Positions 39,663-49,822 of a stretch of DNA of 64,000 bases are shown here, piece after piece. The notes under the pieces were generated by a model that ran no database searches, had not been told where the DNA came from, and saw only the letters and a program-made list of their open reading frames with translations. Numbering within the stretch: the stretch's first letter is position 1; each line of letters begins with the position of its first letter. The DNA is from Rubripirellula tenax (lineage in GTDB: Bacteria > Planctomycetota > Planctomycetia > Pirellulales > Pirellulaceae): the NCBI RefSeq assembly GCF_007860125.1, contig NZ_SJPW01000009.1:1-64000 (forward strand). Reading direction: 5' to 3'. The position numbers were made by a program, and so were the translations under genes.

Positions 39663-41510
39663 ATGAAATTTACGATCGCGATTACGGTCAGCTTGGCATT
39701 TGCGAATGTTGCGTTTGCTCACGAAGGCCATTCTCACGCACCTTCGCCTAAAGCAAAACAGAAAATCGTTCAGCTCAACACAGAGCCGCCGAAGCATCAT
39801 TTCGTCGTGTTCCAAAACGCGCCGGAAGCAACCGCACCTGAGCTGGCCAAGCTGTTTCAACCATTCGAGAAAACCGTAAACGTTCGGTTCGACAAGGATT
39901 TCCTGTTTGTTGAATCCAATGGCATGCCAGAGCATCCGATGATGATCGGCATTACCGCTTGGCAACAACAAGTACCGTTGCCGCAGGTGTATTTCGGCGA
40001 CAATGCTTATCGAATTCCGTTGCATCCGGTTCCAGCGAAGAATCCGATGTCAACGAAGGAGCATTTCTTTCGTGGGGCGATTGCTGTCGCGGTCAACGGC
40101 ATACCGATCTTCAATCCGATCAAGAACGATGGCAAAACGGATACGTTGGCAGCGGGTGAACTTGACCAATGGGGTGGGCACTGTGGTCGAGCCGACGACT
40201 ACCACTATCACATCGCTCCGGTTCATTTGGAGAAGATCGTTGGTGCGGGTAGCGCCGTGGCAATTGCTCTGGATGGCTATCCAATCTACGGCTACAACGA
40301 CCCGAACGGACAGCCTCCCACGGACCTCGATTGGTTGAACGGCCACAAGGGTCCCGATGGCAAGTATCACTACCACGCAACAAAAACATTCCCTTATTTG
40401 AACGGGGGATTTTATGGCGAGGTTGTCGAAAGAGACGGGCAAGTTGATCCGCAGCCACGAGCTCGACCGTTGCGACCGTCACTGTCGGGACTCAGGGGTG
40501 CCAAGATCAACGGCTTTGAAAATCCAAAGCAGGGCAGCTATGTGTTGCTCTACGACGTCGATGGCGAAAAAAGGTCTATCAACTACACCGTCGCCGATAA
40601 TGGATCAGCAACATTCCAGTTTGTGTCGCCGCAAGGTACGAAAACCGAAACGTATACACCGCGTGAAGGCGGTGGTGCCGGTGGAGGCGCCCGCAACGGA
40701 GCACCGTCTCCTGATGAGAAACGTCCGCCGCAAGGCGACCGACCTGCCAACCAGCCCAACGGTCCGCGTGGGGGCGACGGTGGCCAAGGTGGTCAGCGAG
40801 AAGGTGGCGGCGGGCGCCAAGGCGGCGGCGGGCAACAGCAAGGCGGCGGTCAGCGACAGGGCGGAGGAGGCAATCCGTTTCTTCAGGCTCTTGACGCCAA
40901 CCGCGACGGAATCCTCGACAAAGCCGAGATACAGAACGCAACATCCGCACTTCTCACTCTCGATAAAAACAAAGACGGACAAATCTCCGGCGAAGAACTC
41001 CGTGGCCCCGGTGGTGGACAAGCCGATCGCGCAGAAGGTGATCGACCGCAAGAAAACCGCCAGCAAGGCGATCGGCCACAAGGAGGTCCGCGTGGAGGCG
41101 ATCGTCCTGATCAAGCGGGCGGCCCAAACGCAGGTGGTCAGCGCGGACCACAACCCGGTGACGGTCCACGTCAACCTTGGATTCTCGTCCACGCCGATGA
41201 GATAGACCTCGACAAGAACAAGATCATCAGTCGCGACGAAATCGTCGGTGAAGCGACCAAGGCTTTCGATGGTTACGACGCCAACAAAGACGACACGCTG
41301 ACCGATGCCGAATTGAACAGTCGCGGCGGATCACGCAGCGCCATGGGCGGCTTCTTGAAAGGGCACTCCAAAGAAATCGATCGAGACGGCGACGGCATCC
41401 TGACTCGCGCGGAAGCCGTCGGCAACGCCGAACGCATGTTCGCCAAGATGGATACCAACGGTGACGGCATTATCTCGCCCGAAGAAATGGAAGCCTCACG
41501 GCGAGAATAA
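39663..41510 (+). CDS. Exported YHYH-domain protein with EF-hands
   Basis: A 615-residue secreted protein. The signal peptide ends FAHEG, followed by a His-rich GHSHA. The YHYH domain occupies about 75-260, with its two signatures at YHYH 180-183 (GRADDYHYHIAP) and 235-238 (GKYHYHATK). A long Gly/Pro/Gln/Arg-rich linker holds and is followed by six EF-hand loops, for example DANRDGILDKAEI, DKNKDGQISGEEL, DRDGDGILTRAEA and DTNGDGIISPEEM. It would bind calcium and probably a metal at the His clusters. It stands between the redoxin gene and the RND pump genes. Confidence 0.85.
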   Translation: MKFTIAITVSLAFANVAFAHEGHSHAPSPKAKQKIVQLNTEPPKHHFVVFQNAPEATAPELAKLFQPFEKTVNVRFDKDFLFVESNGMPEHPMMIGITAWQQQVPLPQVYFGDNAYRIPLHPVPAKNPMSTKEHFFRGAIAVAVNGIPIFNPIKNDGKTDTLAAGELDQWGGHCGRADDYHYHIAPVHLEKIVGAGSAVAIALDGYPIYGYNDPNGQPPTDLDWLNGHKGPDGKYHYHATKTFPYLNGGFYGEVVERDGQVDPQPRARPLRPSLSGLRGAKINGFENPKQGSYVLLYDVDGEKRSINYTVADNGSATFQFVSPQGTKTETYTPREGGGAGGGARNGAPSPDEKRPPQGDRPANQPNGPRGGDGGQGGQREGGGGRQGGGGQQQGGGQRQGGGGNPFLQALDANRDGILDKAEIQNATSALLTLDKNKDGQISGEELRGPGGGQADRAEGDRPQENRQQGDRPQGGPRGGDRPDQAGGPNAGGQRGPQPGDGPRQPWILVHADEIDLDKNKIISRDEIVGEATKAFDGYDANKDDTLTDAELNSRGGSRSAMGGFLKGHSKEIDRDGDGILTRAEAVGNAERMFAKMDTNGDGIISPEEMEASRRE

Positions 41511-41561
41511 ACGAGCCGCCAATCACTTCGACACGATTGCATTGAGCGTTCCAGTTCCAAC

Positions 41562-42992
41562 ATGAATCGATTCCTTTCCAAAACACGATGGCTCACACAC
41601 TACGTGCTGCCGACAATCATCCTTGTCGGCAGTGCCGTCGCGTTTTACGCCATGGGTTCGACGCCGGAAGTGCCTCGCAAGCCGAAGACTGCCATCAAGG
41701 CAACGGTTGTTGAAGTCGCCGAAATCCATGCACTCGATGGACCGCTAACCATCGAAACGACAGGCGAAGTGGTCCCTCATCGCGTGTTGTCGATCGCATC
41801 GGAAGTCCAAGGGCGAATCGTATTCAAGCACCCAAATCTTCGGATCGGCGAACAGGTTGACGCTGGTGAAACGCTGATAAAGATCGATCCGCAGCGATTC
41901 GCGTTGACTGTGCAGCGACTTGACATCACGGTGAATCAAGCCGCAACAACACTCAAACAGCTTCAGCAAGATAGGGCGAACCTAGCGGAGCAGGTAACGC
42001 TCGCTCGTAAGTCACATCAAATTTTGGTTGATGACCTTGAGCGAATCCTGAAACTCGTTCGATCGCAGGCGACATCAACTTCTGAGCGTAGTGCGACTGA
42101 GAAGTTGGAACTTGACGCGAGGCTGGTTATCGAGGAACTCGTTGGTCGCGGGCGCAGCTTGGAAATTCAAATCGCTGAGCAGGAACTGGCTAGGAAGCTG
42201 GCAATGGTTCAATTGGAAGAAGCGAAAATCGATCAAGTGGCCGCGGAAGTGAAGGTGCCGGTATCGGGGATCGTCGTAGCAGCTCCACAGGAAGAGTATG
42301 CAATGGTGCAGGCGGGCGATCCTCTTCTGTCGATCGAAGAATCGGGATGCCTCGAAGTCCACTGTCACTTGAAACTCGACGAAATGGCGTGGGTATGGGG
42401 TAGTCGGGCAACAGCTCCGGCTGATTCAGCAAAGAAATCTCTCGACGATGTCAAACGCATCACCCCGGTCGTTGCGGATGTAACGTACAACGCGGCGGGA
42501 ACCAGTCATACGCTGCACGGTCGCCTCGTTCGTCAACACGGGGCGGGTCTCGACCCAGCGACAAGAACCATCGCGTGCCGTGTGCTTATCGATGGCAATG
42601 AAATCGAATCGGCGGCGGAGTGTCAGATTCCCTTGATGACGGGCATGTTTGTCAATGTACAAGTCATGTGTTTCCCCAATCGTCCGTTGCTTCAATTGCC
42701 CGAGCAAGGAATTCGCACGGACGGCTGCGTTTGGTTGATGCGTGACGGAAAGCTATGTATGGTTCCTGTCACGACCATTCAGTCTCGCGACGGCATGGCG
42801 ATTGTGGAGGTTGAATCAAACAACATTCAACCACAGGACAAGGTAATCGTTTCGCCCGTCGCCAATGCGAAAGATGGACTGGCGGTACGAGAGCAAGGAG
42901 ACAGGAATGTTAAAGCGAAGAAAATCCCGGTCGATGCAAGCCAGCCGACGACTGTCGGTCATGCCGGCACAGTCGGAGGCGATTTCCCATGA
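41562..42992 (+). CDS. RND efflux periplasmic adaptor (membrane fusion protein)
   Basis: A 476-residue HlyD/AcrA-type adaptor. An N-terminal anchor (HYVLPTIILVGSAVAFYAMG) is followed by the lipoyl half IASEVQGRIVFKHPNLRIGE, a long coiled hairpin (QQDRANLAEQVTLARKSHQI to AMVQLEEAKIDQVAAEVK), the second lipoyl half VPVSGIVVAAPQEEYAMVQA, and beta-barrel and membrane-proximal domains. It links the RND pump to an outer-membrane channel; no such channel gene is in this unit. Its stop overlaps the pump ATG by four bases. Confidence 0.9.
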   Translation: MNRFLSKTRWLTHYVLPTIILVGSAVAFYAMGSTPEVPRKPKTAIKATVVEVAEIHALDGPLTIETTGEVVPHRVLSIASEVQGRIVFKHPNLRIGEQVDAGETLIKIDPQRFALTVQRLDITVNQAATTLKQLQQDRANLAEQVTLARKSHQILVDDLERILKLVRSQATSTSERSATEKLELDARLVIEELVGRGRSLEIQIAEQELARKLAMVQLEEAKIDQVAAEVKVPVSGIVVAAPQEEYAMVQAGDPLLSIEESGCLEVHCHLKLDEMAWVWGSRATAPADSAKKSLDDVKRITPVVADVTYNAAGTSHTLHGRLVRQHGAGLDPATRTIACRVLIDGNEIESAAECQIPLMTGMFVNVQVMCFPNRPLLQLPEQGIRTDGCVWLMRDGKLCMVPVTTIQSRDGMAIVEVESNNIQPQDKVIVSPVANAKDGLAVREQGDRNVKAKKIPVDASQPTTVGHAGTVGGDFP

Positions 42993-45900
42993 AATCGATC
43001 GTCCGATGGGCGGTCGATAACACGCCCGCTATCAATGTTGCGTTGATTGCACTGCTCGCCGCTGGAACGTGGTGCATGGCTTCGATGCAACGTGAGTTCT
43101 GGCCGTACTTTGTGCTCGATGAAATCGAAATCCGCGTGGCTTATCCCGGTGCCAGCCCCGAAGACATCGAAGAAGCCATTTGCGAAAAGATCGAAGCGGC
43201 AGTCGCTTCCATCTACGGCATCGATGAAATCAATGCGACCGCTTCGGAAGGTTCCGGCAGCGTTCGACTGGTTCTTAATTCAGGTGTCAGCCAGAGCGAC
43301 GTGCAACAGATTCTGGGCGATGTGCGAGCGGCCGTGGATCAGATTCCCAGTTTTCCGTTGCTGGCAGAAGCTCCCGTCATTAGCCAGCGAATCCCAAGCT
43401 CCACCGCGATTCAAATAGGGCTCATCGGGCCAGACTCCGATTCGATCGAGTCGGCGATTGAACTGCGTCGAACTGCCGAGCGAGTTCGAGACGAATTGCT
43501 GCGGCTCGCCAGTATTTCGCAAGTCGAGCTACTCGGAGTACCAGAGTTTCAAATCGACGTCGAATTACGTGAAGAAACACTTCGGCAATATGGACTGACG
43601 TTGTCAGATGTTGCCCAGATCATTCGCGAAGAGAACGTCGAAATTCCCGGTGGAACGCTGCGAAGTGCGTCGCAGGAGATTCTGTTACGCGGTTCAAATC
43701 GCAGCAATATTGGTTCCGAGATTGCACGATTGCCGATCATTAACACCCCCGGCGGTTTGACGTTGCGGCTGAACGAACTTGGCACTGTGCGGGACGCCTT
43801 TTCGGATGCGACGGCCATCAGCCGCATCAACGGACATCCCGGAATCGCGATCTCAGTCAACACCACGCAAAGCGAAGACCTGCTGGAAGTGGGGCGAGAC
43901 GTCTACGCGTATCTGGACAGTGCGAAGCTTCCCGACGGATATTCCATGGTGGCGTATCGCGACCGTAGCGACGACGTTCGTGATCGATTGTCCTTGATGA
44001 TCAAGAACGGTTGGCAGGGATTGGTGCTGGTGTTTATTTTGCTCGCATTGTTCCTCGAAATGCGACTCGCGTTTTGGGTAGCAATGGGAATTCCGATCGC
44101 CGTCTGCGGAGCGGGTTTCGTGATGTACTTCACGGGCCAGACATTGAATCTGACTTCGCTGTTCGCATTCTTAATCGCTTTGGGAATCGTTGTTGATGAT
44201 GCAATCGTTGTTGGAGAGAACATTTACGTGCATCGTTCGCTTGGCAAAGAATATCGTCAGGCAGCGATCGACGGCACGCTGGAAGTCATGCCATCGGTGG
44301 TCGTTTCCGTGAGCACGACCGTGATTGCGTTTTTGCCGCTGATGTTCGTGACCGGACAACTCGGGCGATTCACGACCGTGCTGCCAATTGCAGTGATCGC
44401 GATGCTGATTGTTTCCCTGGTGGAAAGCGTCACTGTGCTGCCATCGCATTTGGCTCACGAGAACAATCTGTTCTTGAAAATCATCGACTGGCTGCTGACA
44501 CCGCTCCACTTCTTGGCCGTTGTGTTCGAGTCTCTCAATAAACGAGTTTCCGCCGTGCTGGATGCGTTCATTGAACGTGTCTATTTACCTATGTTGTCAC
44601 GATCATTATCCAATCCCGCGTTGGTGATCGCTTCGGCGGTGGGACTGCTCGTGGTGTCCTCGGCGATTGTTCGCAGTGGGCGAGTTCCCTTCGTCGTACT
44701 ACCACGAGTCGACTCCAACGTACTTTCCGTTCTGATTGCGTATCCCAATGGCACTCCGGCTTCGGTCACCGATAAAGCCACCAAGCGAATTGAGTCCGCA
44801 CTTGCAGCGGTCAATCAGGAACTCGCCGAGCAAGGAATGAGCGATCGCGAAGACGGTGTCATCTATGCGATGCACCGCGCCGTTGGCTTTGGAGCGAGTG
44901 CGACGGGAGACGTTTCGTCCGGCAGTCATGTTGGCAGCGTCACCGTCTCGCTGATTGATTCGGGGATGAGAAAGGTTTCTTCCAAGGACATCATCAATCT
45001 GTGGCGGAAGCGAGCGGGTGAATTCCCAGGCACCGACGTCTTGGTCTTTGGCACTGGCCCTCAAGGCCCGGCAGCAGCCCCCATCGAAGTCACCTTGCTT
45101 GCCGGCAGCGATGACATTGCTGAACTACAAAATGCGGTCGCATTGACGTCGAGCCAGTTGGGCGAATACCCCGGCGTCTTCGACGTCACAGCAGGATCAA
45201 AGCCCGGCAAGTACGAGTACCGACTCAAGATCAAAGACCAAGCTCGTTCAATGGGCGTTTCATTGGCAGGTCTTTCGCAAACCGTGCGAGCCGCTTACTA
45301 CGGCGACGAAGTCATGCGATTGCAGCGTGATCGACACGAAGTTGAACTTCGCGTCCGCTATCCCAGCGACCAGCGAGACTCATTGGCGGACTTTCGCCAG
45401 ATTCGACATCGAACTGTCGACGGCCACGTTTTTCCGATCACGGAACTCGCCGACATCGAAGTCGCCAGAACTGATTCGCTGATCTATCGCACCGATCAGA
45501 TGCGTGCCATCACCGTCTCCGCCGACATCGACGAAGAACAAGCCAATGCGATGAACATCGTCAACGATCTCAAGGAATCATTCGTCCCTCAGTTGGCCCA
45601 GCAGTTCCCCAACGTCAACGTGCGTTGGCGAGGACAGCAAGAGCAGGCAGATGAATCGAAGTGGAGCATTATCCTCGGCTTCGTTTTGGTCATTGGAGCG
45701 ATGTATCTACTGCTAACGATCGAATTCAAATCCTACATTCAACCCATCCTTGTACTGTCCATCATCCCTTTTGGATTCATCGGAGCAATCGCCGGTCACC
45801 TTTGGATGCAACTGCCCCTGACGCTTTTCAGCATCTACGGCCTGATCGCACTCTCAGGCATCGTCGTCAATGATTCCATCGTGCTAATCGATTTCATCAA

Positions 45901-46168
45901 CATGCGATTGAGAGATGGACTGTCAATTCAAAACGCCGTCCTCGACGCTGGTCGACGTCGATTTCGTCCCGTTATCCTGACTTCAATCACAACGATCGCC
46001 GGAGTGCTGCCCATTTTGTTGGAAACACAACGTCAGGCCCTCGTCCTGATACCCATGGCAACCAGCCTCGCGTTCGGTCTGATGTTTGCAACAGCAGTGG
46101 TACTGATCCTCGTACCAACATTTTTCTTCCTCATTCAACATTCCATCCGGATTGTTCCGGCCGCATGA
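42989..46168 (+). CDS. RND efflux transporter permease
   Basis: A 1059-residue inner-membrane proton-driven pump of the AcrB/MdtB class with twelve predicted helices and two large periplasmic loops. The proton-relay motif is in TM4: ALGIVVDDAIVVGENIYV. Other markers are FWPYFVLDEIEIRVAYPGAS near the N-terminus and the second-half GLIALSGIVVNDSIVLIDFI. Substrates cannot be told from sequence. Translational overlap with the adaptor and shared orientation with three exported proteins point to efflux of a compound or metal these proteins handle. Confidence 0.93.
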   Translation: MKSIVRWAVDNTPAINVALIALLAAGTWCMASMQREFWPYFVLDEIEIRVAYPGASPEDIEEAICEKIEAAVASIYGIDEINATASEGSGSVRLVLNSGVSQSDVQQILGDVRAAVDQIPSFPLLAEAPVISQRIPSSTAIQIGLIGPDSDSIESAIELRRTAERVRDELLRLASISQVELLGVPEFQIDVELREETLRQYGLTLSDVAQIIREENVEIPGGTLRSASQEILLRGSNRSNIGSEIARLPIINTPGGLTLRLNELGTVRDAFSDATAISRINGHPGIAISVNTTQSEDLLEVGRDVYAYLDSAKLPDGYSMVAYRDRSDDVRDRLSLMIKNGWQGLVLVFILLALFLEMRLAFWVAMGIPIAVCGAGFVMYFTGQTLNLTSLFAFLIALGIVVDDAIVVGENIYVHRSLGKEYRQAAIDGTLEVMPSVVVSVSTTVIAFLPLMFVTGQLGRFTTVLPIAVIAMLIVSLVESVTVLPSHLAHENNLFLKIIDWLLTPLHFLAVVFESLNKRVSAVLDAFIERVYLPMLSRSLSNPALVIASAVGLLVVSSAIVRSGRVPFVVLPRVDSNVLSVLIAYPNGTPASVTDKATKRIESALAAVNQELAEQGMSDREDGVIYAMHRAVGFGASATGDVSSGSHVGSVTVSLIDSGMRKVSSKDIINLWRKRAGEFPGTDVLVFGTGPQGPAAAPIEVTLLAGSDDIAELQNAVALTSSQLGEYPGVFDVTAGSKPGKYEYRLKIKDQARSMGVSLAGLSQTVRAAYYGDEVMRLQRDRHEVELRVRYPSDQRDSLADFRQIRHRTVDGHVFPITELADIEVARTDSLIYRTDQMRAITVSADIDEEQANAMNIVNDLKESFVPQLAQQFPNVNVRWRGQQEQADESKWSIILGFVLVIGAMYLLLTIEFKSYIQPILVLSIIPFGFIGAIAGHLWMQLPLTLFSIYGLIALSGIVVNDSIVLIDFINMRLRDGLSIQNAVLDAGRRRFRPVILTSITTIAGVLPILLETQRQALVLIPMATSLAFGLMFATAVVLILVPTFFFLIQHSIRIVPAA

Positions 46169-46179
46169 TTCATGCTTTT

Positions 46180-46205
46180 GAAAGTCGCTGGTTGACTTTC
46201 TTTTT
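46180..46205 (+). terminator. Rho-independent terminator of the RND unit
   Basis: A 7-bp stem gaaagtc/gactttc with loop gctggtt is followed by five T residues, 12 bases after the RND stop. It closes the five-gene transcription unit. Confidence 0.75.
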
Positions 46206-46246
46206 CAATTGCCCCAGAGTGAATCGCACGCGAGCCATGCTGTGCA

Positions 46247-47227
46247 TCACTTCGCAGGGACCGGCGTGGAGTCAGGGCACCAACCATCGATCCATTTCGT
46301 TAGTGTGACAAAATTGCCGTCCGGGTCGCCTGTGGCCAAGGTGTAGGCCATGCCAGCATCGGATGCGTCAAGCCCTGGCTGACCGTACATCTCCTGCGCC
46401 TTCCTGAATCGCTTGTCAACGAAATTCCAGGCATCGCAATCGACGGTCTTCATCCATGCGACGGCGGCCCATTGGTTCGCTTTCTTCGATCCGAAGTTTT
46501 CACTACCACCCTGAAGCGAGGTGTAGAAGTAGCCAATGCTATCGTCGAGAGCCAAGCAGTCTCGGAGAGTATGTCCGCATCCTTCGCCGAGCGAACTGCG
46601 AATCGTGTGAGTCGATACGTTGTTGACTCCCGAATGCGATACCAAAACGACGTTCTGCAACTTCTCGGGAACTTCCTTCTTTACTTGTTCGAGAGCGCGG
46701 TATGCGAGCTCATGCGGTCCCGCCTGGATCCAGTAGAACTTCTTACCGTTCCCGGTGCTCTTGATCACCTCAACCGCGTGGGCCACCGCGGCGTTCCATT
46801 GGCTGTCAACTTGACAATCAAAGAACTTGGTAACGTTGGTGTCGTACCCGAATTCGGTGGCAGCCCCCTCAACGCTCGCCTTGTGTTCGGTGGGTTTCGC
46901 CTCACGTCCCATCATGGGGCAATTGTTGTAGCTGAAGTGGACCAGCTGGTTCTTCCAACCTCGTTTGGCAAAGATGGCCAATGCCAAGGGAGTTGCCGCG
47001 ATGTCATCTTCATCGACTCGGTTGCCGTCGGCGGAGTATCCGATCACGTCATCCGCATCGACGATTGGAACCGGCCCATTCGTTTCGTCTCGGTCTTGAT
47101 TGGGATTCCTGGGATCGTACTGAGCAGTCCAATCGATCTCGCATTTTTGTGCTGAACATACGGAACTGCTTAAGAACAGCACCATTACTGCTATCACAAC
47201 CATTGGCCATGCGAGCGTCTGTTTCAT
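46247..47227 (-). CDS. Secreted hypothetical protein
   Basis: A 326-residue exported protein from the ATG at 47227 (signal peptide TLAWPMVVIAVMVLFLSSSV, cleavage near CSAQ). Mature sequence includes VPIVDADDVIGYSADGNRVD, DIAATPLALAIFAKRGWKNQ, NGKKFYWIQAGPHELAYRAL and VVLVSHSGVNNVSTH. The early acidic cluster and the LVHFSYNN strand recall nucleoside-hydrolase-like folds, but this is a weak impression. It contains several cysteines. It is convergent with the RND unit. Confidence 0.65.
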   Translation of the reverse strand: MKQTLAWPMVVIAVMVLFLSSSVCSAQKCEIDWTAQYDPRNPNQDRDETNGPVPIVDADDVIGYSADGNRVDEDDIAATPLALAIFAKRGWKNQLVHFSYNNCPMMGREAKPTEHKASVEGAATEFGYDTNVTKFFDCQVDSQWNAAVAHAVEVIKSTGNGKKFYWIQAGPHELAYRALEQVKKEVPEKLQNVVLVSHSGVNNVSTHTIRSSLGEGCGHTLRDCLALDDSIGYFYTSLQGGSENFGSKKANQWAAVAWMKTVDCDAWNFVDKRFRKAQEMYGQPGLDASDAGMAYTLATGDPDGNFVTLTKWIDGWCPDSTPVPAK

Positions 47228-47398
47228 GCTGAACGCCCCAAAAAACTGCGTTGTGAATATTTGTCTTAGCATCTTTTATCCTTCGATCTACGCTGGTTGG
47301 TTGACTGTGATTGTCCGGCAGCGGAAGTGCAAACTAGCGAAACGGCAGTTTGACTGAACTCTCTTCGAGACAAGTTGCGTGTCAGGCGGCTCCCCTAC

Positions 47399-49180
47399 TC
47401 ATAGCCGCGTCACAACAACTTGATGCGGCCCCATCGATTTCTCTCCAAGAGTCAATTCAATCGACAGATTCACGTCTCCTTTTGGCAGTGAAAGCGTTGT
47501 CCGATGTCCGCGTTGCTGACCAGCGATGATTTCAAAATGGTCAACCAAGTTGCCAGCCGCCACGGTCGCGGTTCCGGCTGGATGTTGGTCGCTATCAAGA
47601 ATGATCTCGAACTCGTATTTGCCCGAATCGGAAGCGTTCAAGAGCCAGTCACCGTTGGACTCTTTTGCCCATGCTTCGCCACTTGCGTGCCGCCAGTCTT
47701 GCCGCGTGAGCACTGTCGCAGTCTCGTGTTCCGTGCCAATCACAATTCGAGGCGGCGCAAAGTTGTCTTCGCGAGTGGAGCTGACATCAGCGAACCAAGC
47801 TTCGTAGGCCTTCGTGAGTCGATTGGTTATCTCGGGATGTACGGCGGCGACGTCGTGCAGCTGCCGAGGGTCTTTCTCGAGATTGTAAAGCTCAAGTTTT
47901 GCATCGCCCTTGATTCGCTCGTTTCCGAAACCGCTCGGATGAACCAACTTCCAAGGATCTTCGTGGATGGCGAAGTGATTCAGCGGTTGCGGCACGTTGC
48001 CCCGGTGAGCCTGGAAGACAACTTGCCGTGTCGGCCAATTGGCGTCTTCATCAGTCAGTAGCGATAGAAAACTCCGTCCGTCGATTTTGCCTGAAGTCGG
48101 GATGGGGACGTTACACGCATCAAGAATTGTCGGAAACACATCAATGTGCGCGCATAGCTTGCTTGAGGTTGCGCCCGGCTCTACCTTCAACGGCCAGTGA
48201 AATAGTAGCGGGGATCGAATGCCACCGTCGTCGACATGCGTCTTCATGCCTCGCATGTCACCGACGTATCGCATCGAGTTGGGGCCGTTGTCGTTCAGGT
48301 AGATGACGATCGTATTCTTGGTAATATCGAGTTCATCCAGCCTGGAAAACAGGCGAGCGACATTCTCGTCAATGTTCGTGATCATCGCCGCGATACGAGC
48401 GAGTTTGTCGAACTCTTCCTCACGACGCTTTTCGGGTAGCGGACTGACCAGCAGTGATGATAGATCGGTGTTCCTGTATTCTTCGTACAGCTTGTGCGGC
48501 ACATCGTCGAAGGGACCGTGCGGCGCGTTGGTAGCGATGTAGGCGAAAAACGGATCGCCCGCTTCCGTGCTGCTGGAAATGAATTCCATTGCGGCGTCAA
48601 AGTAGATATCGGTGCAATATCCCTTCATCGGTACTTCCCGGCCGTTCTTAAACAAGACTGGATCCGTGTACTTCCCTTCGGCACCGATCGGGTCGGACGG
48701 TTGTCCAATTCCACCGCCACGATGGACCAAACTGTCTTGAAACCCTTGATCCATTGCTCGCATCGGGTAGTTGTCACCCATGTGCCACTTCCCATAGATA
48801 CCGGTTTGGTACCCAGCGTCACGAAGGCATTCGGCCAACGTCACTTCGTCGGGATCCATCATTGCTCGTCCCAAGTAGGTGTCGACGCAGCGCGTACGAT
48901 AGTTGTATCGCCCCGTCATCAGACTCGCGCGAGTCGGTGCGCAAACAGGACTGACATAAAACTTCGACAGGAAGCCGCTTCTCGCATGCATCGCATCGAG
49001 TGCGGGCGTCCGAATGACCTGATTTCCCATGAAGCCGTAGTCTCCCACGCCCTGATCGTCGCTCATAATGATGATGACGTTCGGTCGCTCCTCTACCGCC
49101 AGAGACGTGTCGGCGCTAACCAGCAGCATAGAAAGTGAGAGAAGTGCTAGCTTCATAATATTCATGCTTTTCAATCTCAT
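47399..49180 (-). CDS. Sulfatase (arylsulfatase type)
   Basis: A 593-residue exported sulfatase; alternative starts are the Met codons at residues 6 and 9. The signal peptide ends near TSLAVEE. Metal site VIIIMSDDQG, then the formylglycine signature CAPTRASLMTG (Cys about 80), and GIYGKWHMGDNY. A C-terminal domain after about 480 (RIVIGTEHETATVLTRQDWR to the end) looks like a carbohydrate-binding beta-sandwich. It hydrolyses sulfate esters, probably of algal polysaccharides; the Cys must be matured by a separate enzyme not in this window. Confidence 0.93.
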   Translation of the reverse strand: MRLKSMNIMKLALLSLSMLLVSADTSLAVEERPNVIIIMSDDQGVGDYGFMGNQVIRTPALDAMHARSGFLSKFYVSPVCAPTRASLMTGRYNYRTRCVDTYLGRAMMDPDEVTLAECLRDAGYQTGIYGKWHMGDNYPMRAMDQGFQDSLVHRGGGIGQPSDPIGAEGKYTDPVLFKNGREVPMKGYCTDIYFDAAMEFISSSTEAGDPFFAYIATNAPHGPFDDVPHKLYEEYRNTDLSSLLVSPLPEKRREEEFDKLARIAAMITNIDENVARLFSRLDELDITKNTIVIYLNDNGPNSMRYVGDMRGMKTHVDDGGIRSPLLFHWPLKVEPGATSSKLCAHIDVFPTILDACNVPIPTSGKIDGRSFLSLLTDEDANWPTRQVVFQAHRGNVPQPLNHFAIHEDPWKLVHPSGFGNERIKGDAKLELYNLEKDPRQLHDVAAVHPEITNRLTKAYEAWFADVSSTREDNFAPPRIVIGTEHETATVLTRQDWRHASGEAWAKESNGDWLLNASDSGKYEFEIILDSDQHPAGTATVAAGNLVDHFEIIAGQQRGHRTTLSLPKGDVNLSIELTLGEKSMGPHQVVVTRL

Positions 49181-49822
49181 TTTGGTCGTACGTATTCAGT
49201 GGCGTATCAGTCAAGCTATCGTAACTCGAGACGACCGCCGCCACGCAACTTTCCAATTCCATGCTCGTCGAAAAGACGCGTCCATGTTGATGCATGCGGA
49301 AACCGGCCACATGGATATCGCCGATCAAAATCGCGCAGAATAATCCGACCACCGTTCCGCTCGCGTCTTTGGCGTCAAAGATGGGGAGACTGGGAATCAA
49401 GATATCCAAGCCTGTGTTGAACGATGATGCCGGCCGCGCGGGGGTGCGATTGAGTGGAAAGCAATCGCCTTACAGGTCTCTCCCGTTGCCTTAGAAATTA
49501 GACAACAAACTCGGCGAACCCCTTCCGTTTCGTTCCATCCGACCGACGTGCTTCCGGATGTCGCAAGCTCCTTTGTCCCGCTATTCCGCGTTCGTCAGCA
49601 AATGAAACTTTCGCATCAGCATTGGTCGAGGTGGCTTAATCAGGAGGGGAACAGCTGACACGTTGGATACGATGCGCAAACTCACCGACCGAAACGCGCG
49701 CAGTGCAAATCTTCATTGGCGGAATGGATAAATTTTCGATCCGGCAGGCTACACTGAGCGAGCAGCCGATCGCGGAAATTGATTAAACTGGCGATCTGGA
49801 CCAAGTCTTCGGAGAAAAAGGC
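49181..49822. other. No supported gene
   Basis: About 640 bases between divergent genes. A minus-strand frame of 97 codons (49116-49409) overlaps the sulfatase start and has no family match. The rest shows no RNA fold or repeat that I can recognise. Both divergent promoters should lie here. Confidence 0.45.

Noticed and set aside
40414-41205. A 263-codon alternative + strand frame in the YHYH gene
   Set aside because: It is a shifted frame through the low-complexity Gly/Arg linker; the EF-hand frame is clearly the coding one.
49116-49409. A 97-codon minus-strand frame ahead of the sulfatase
   Set aside because: It overlaps the sulfatase start in another frame and shows no family match or ribosome site.
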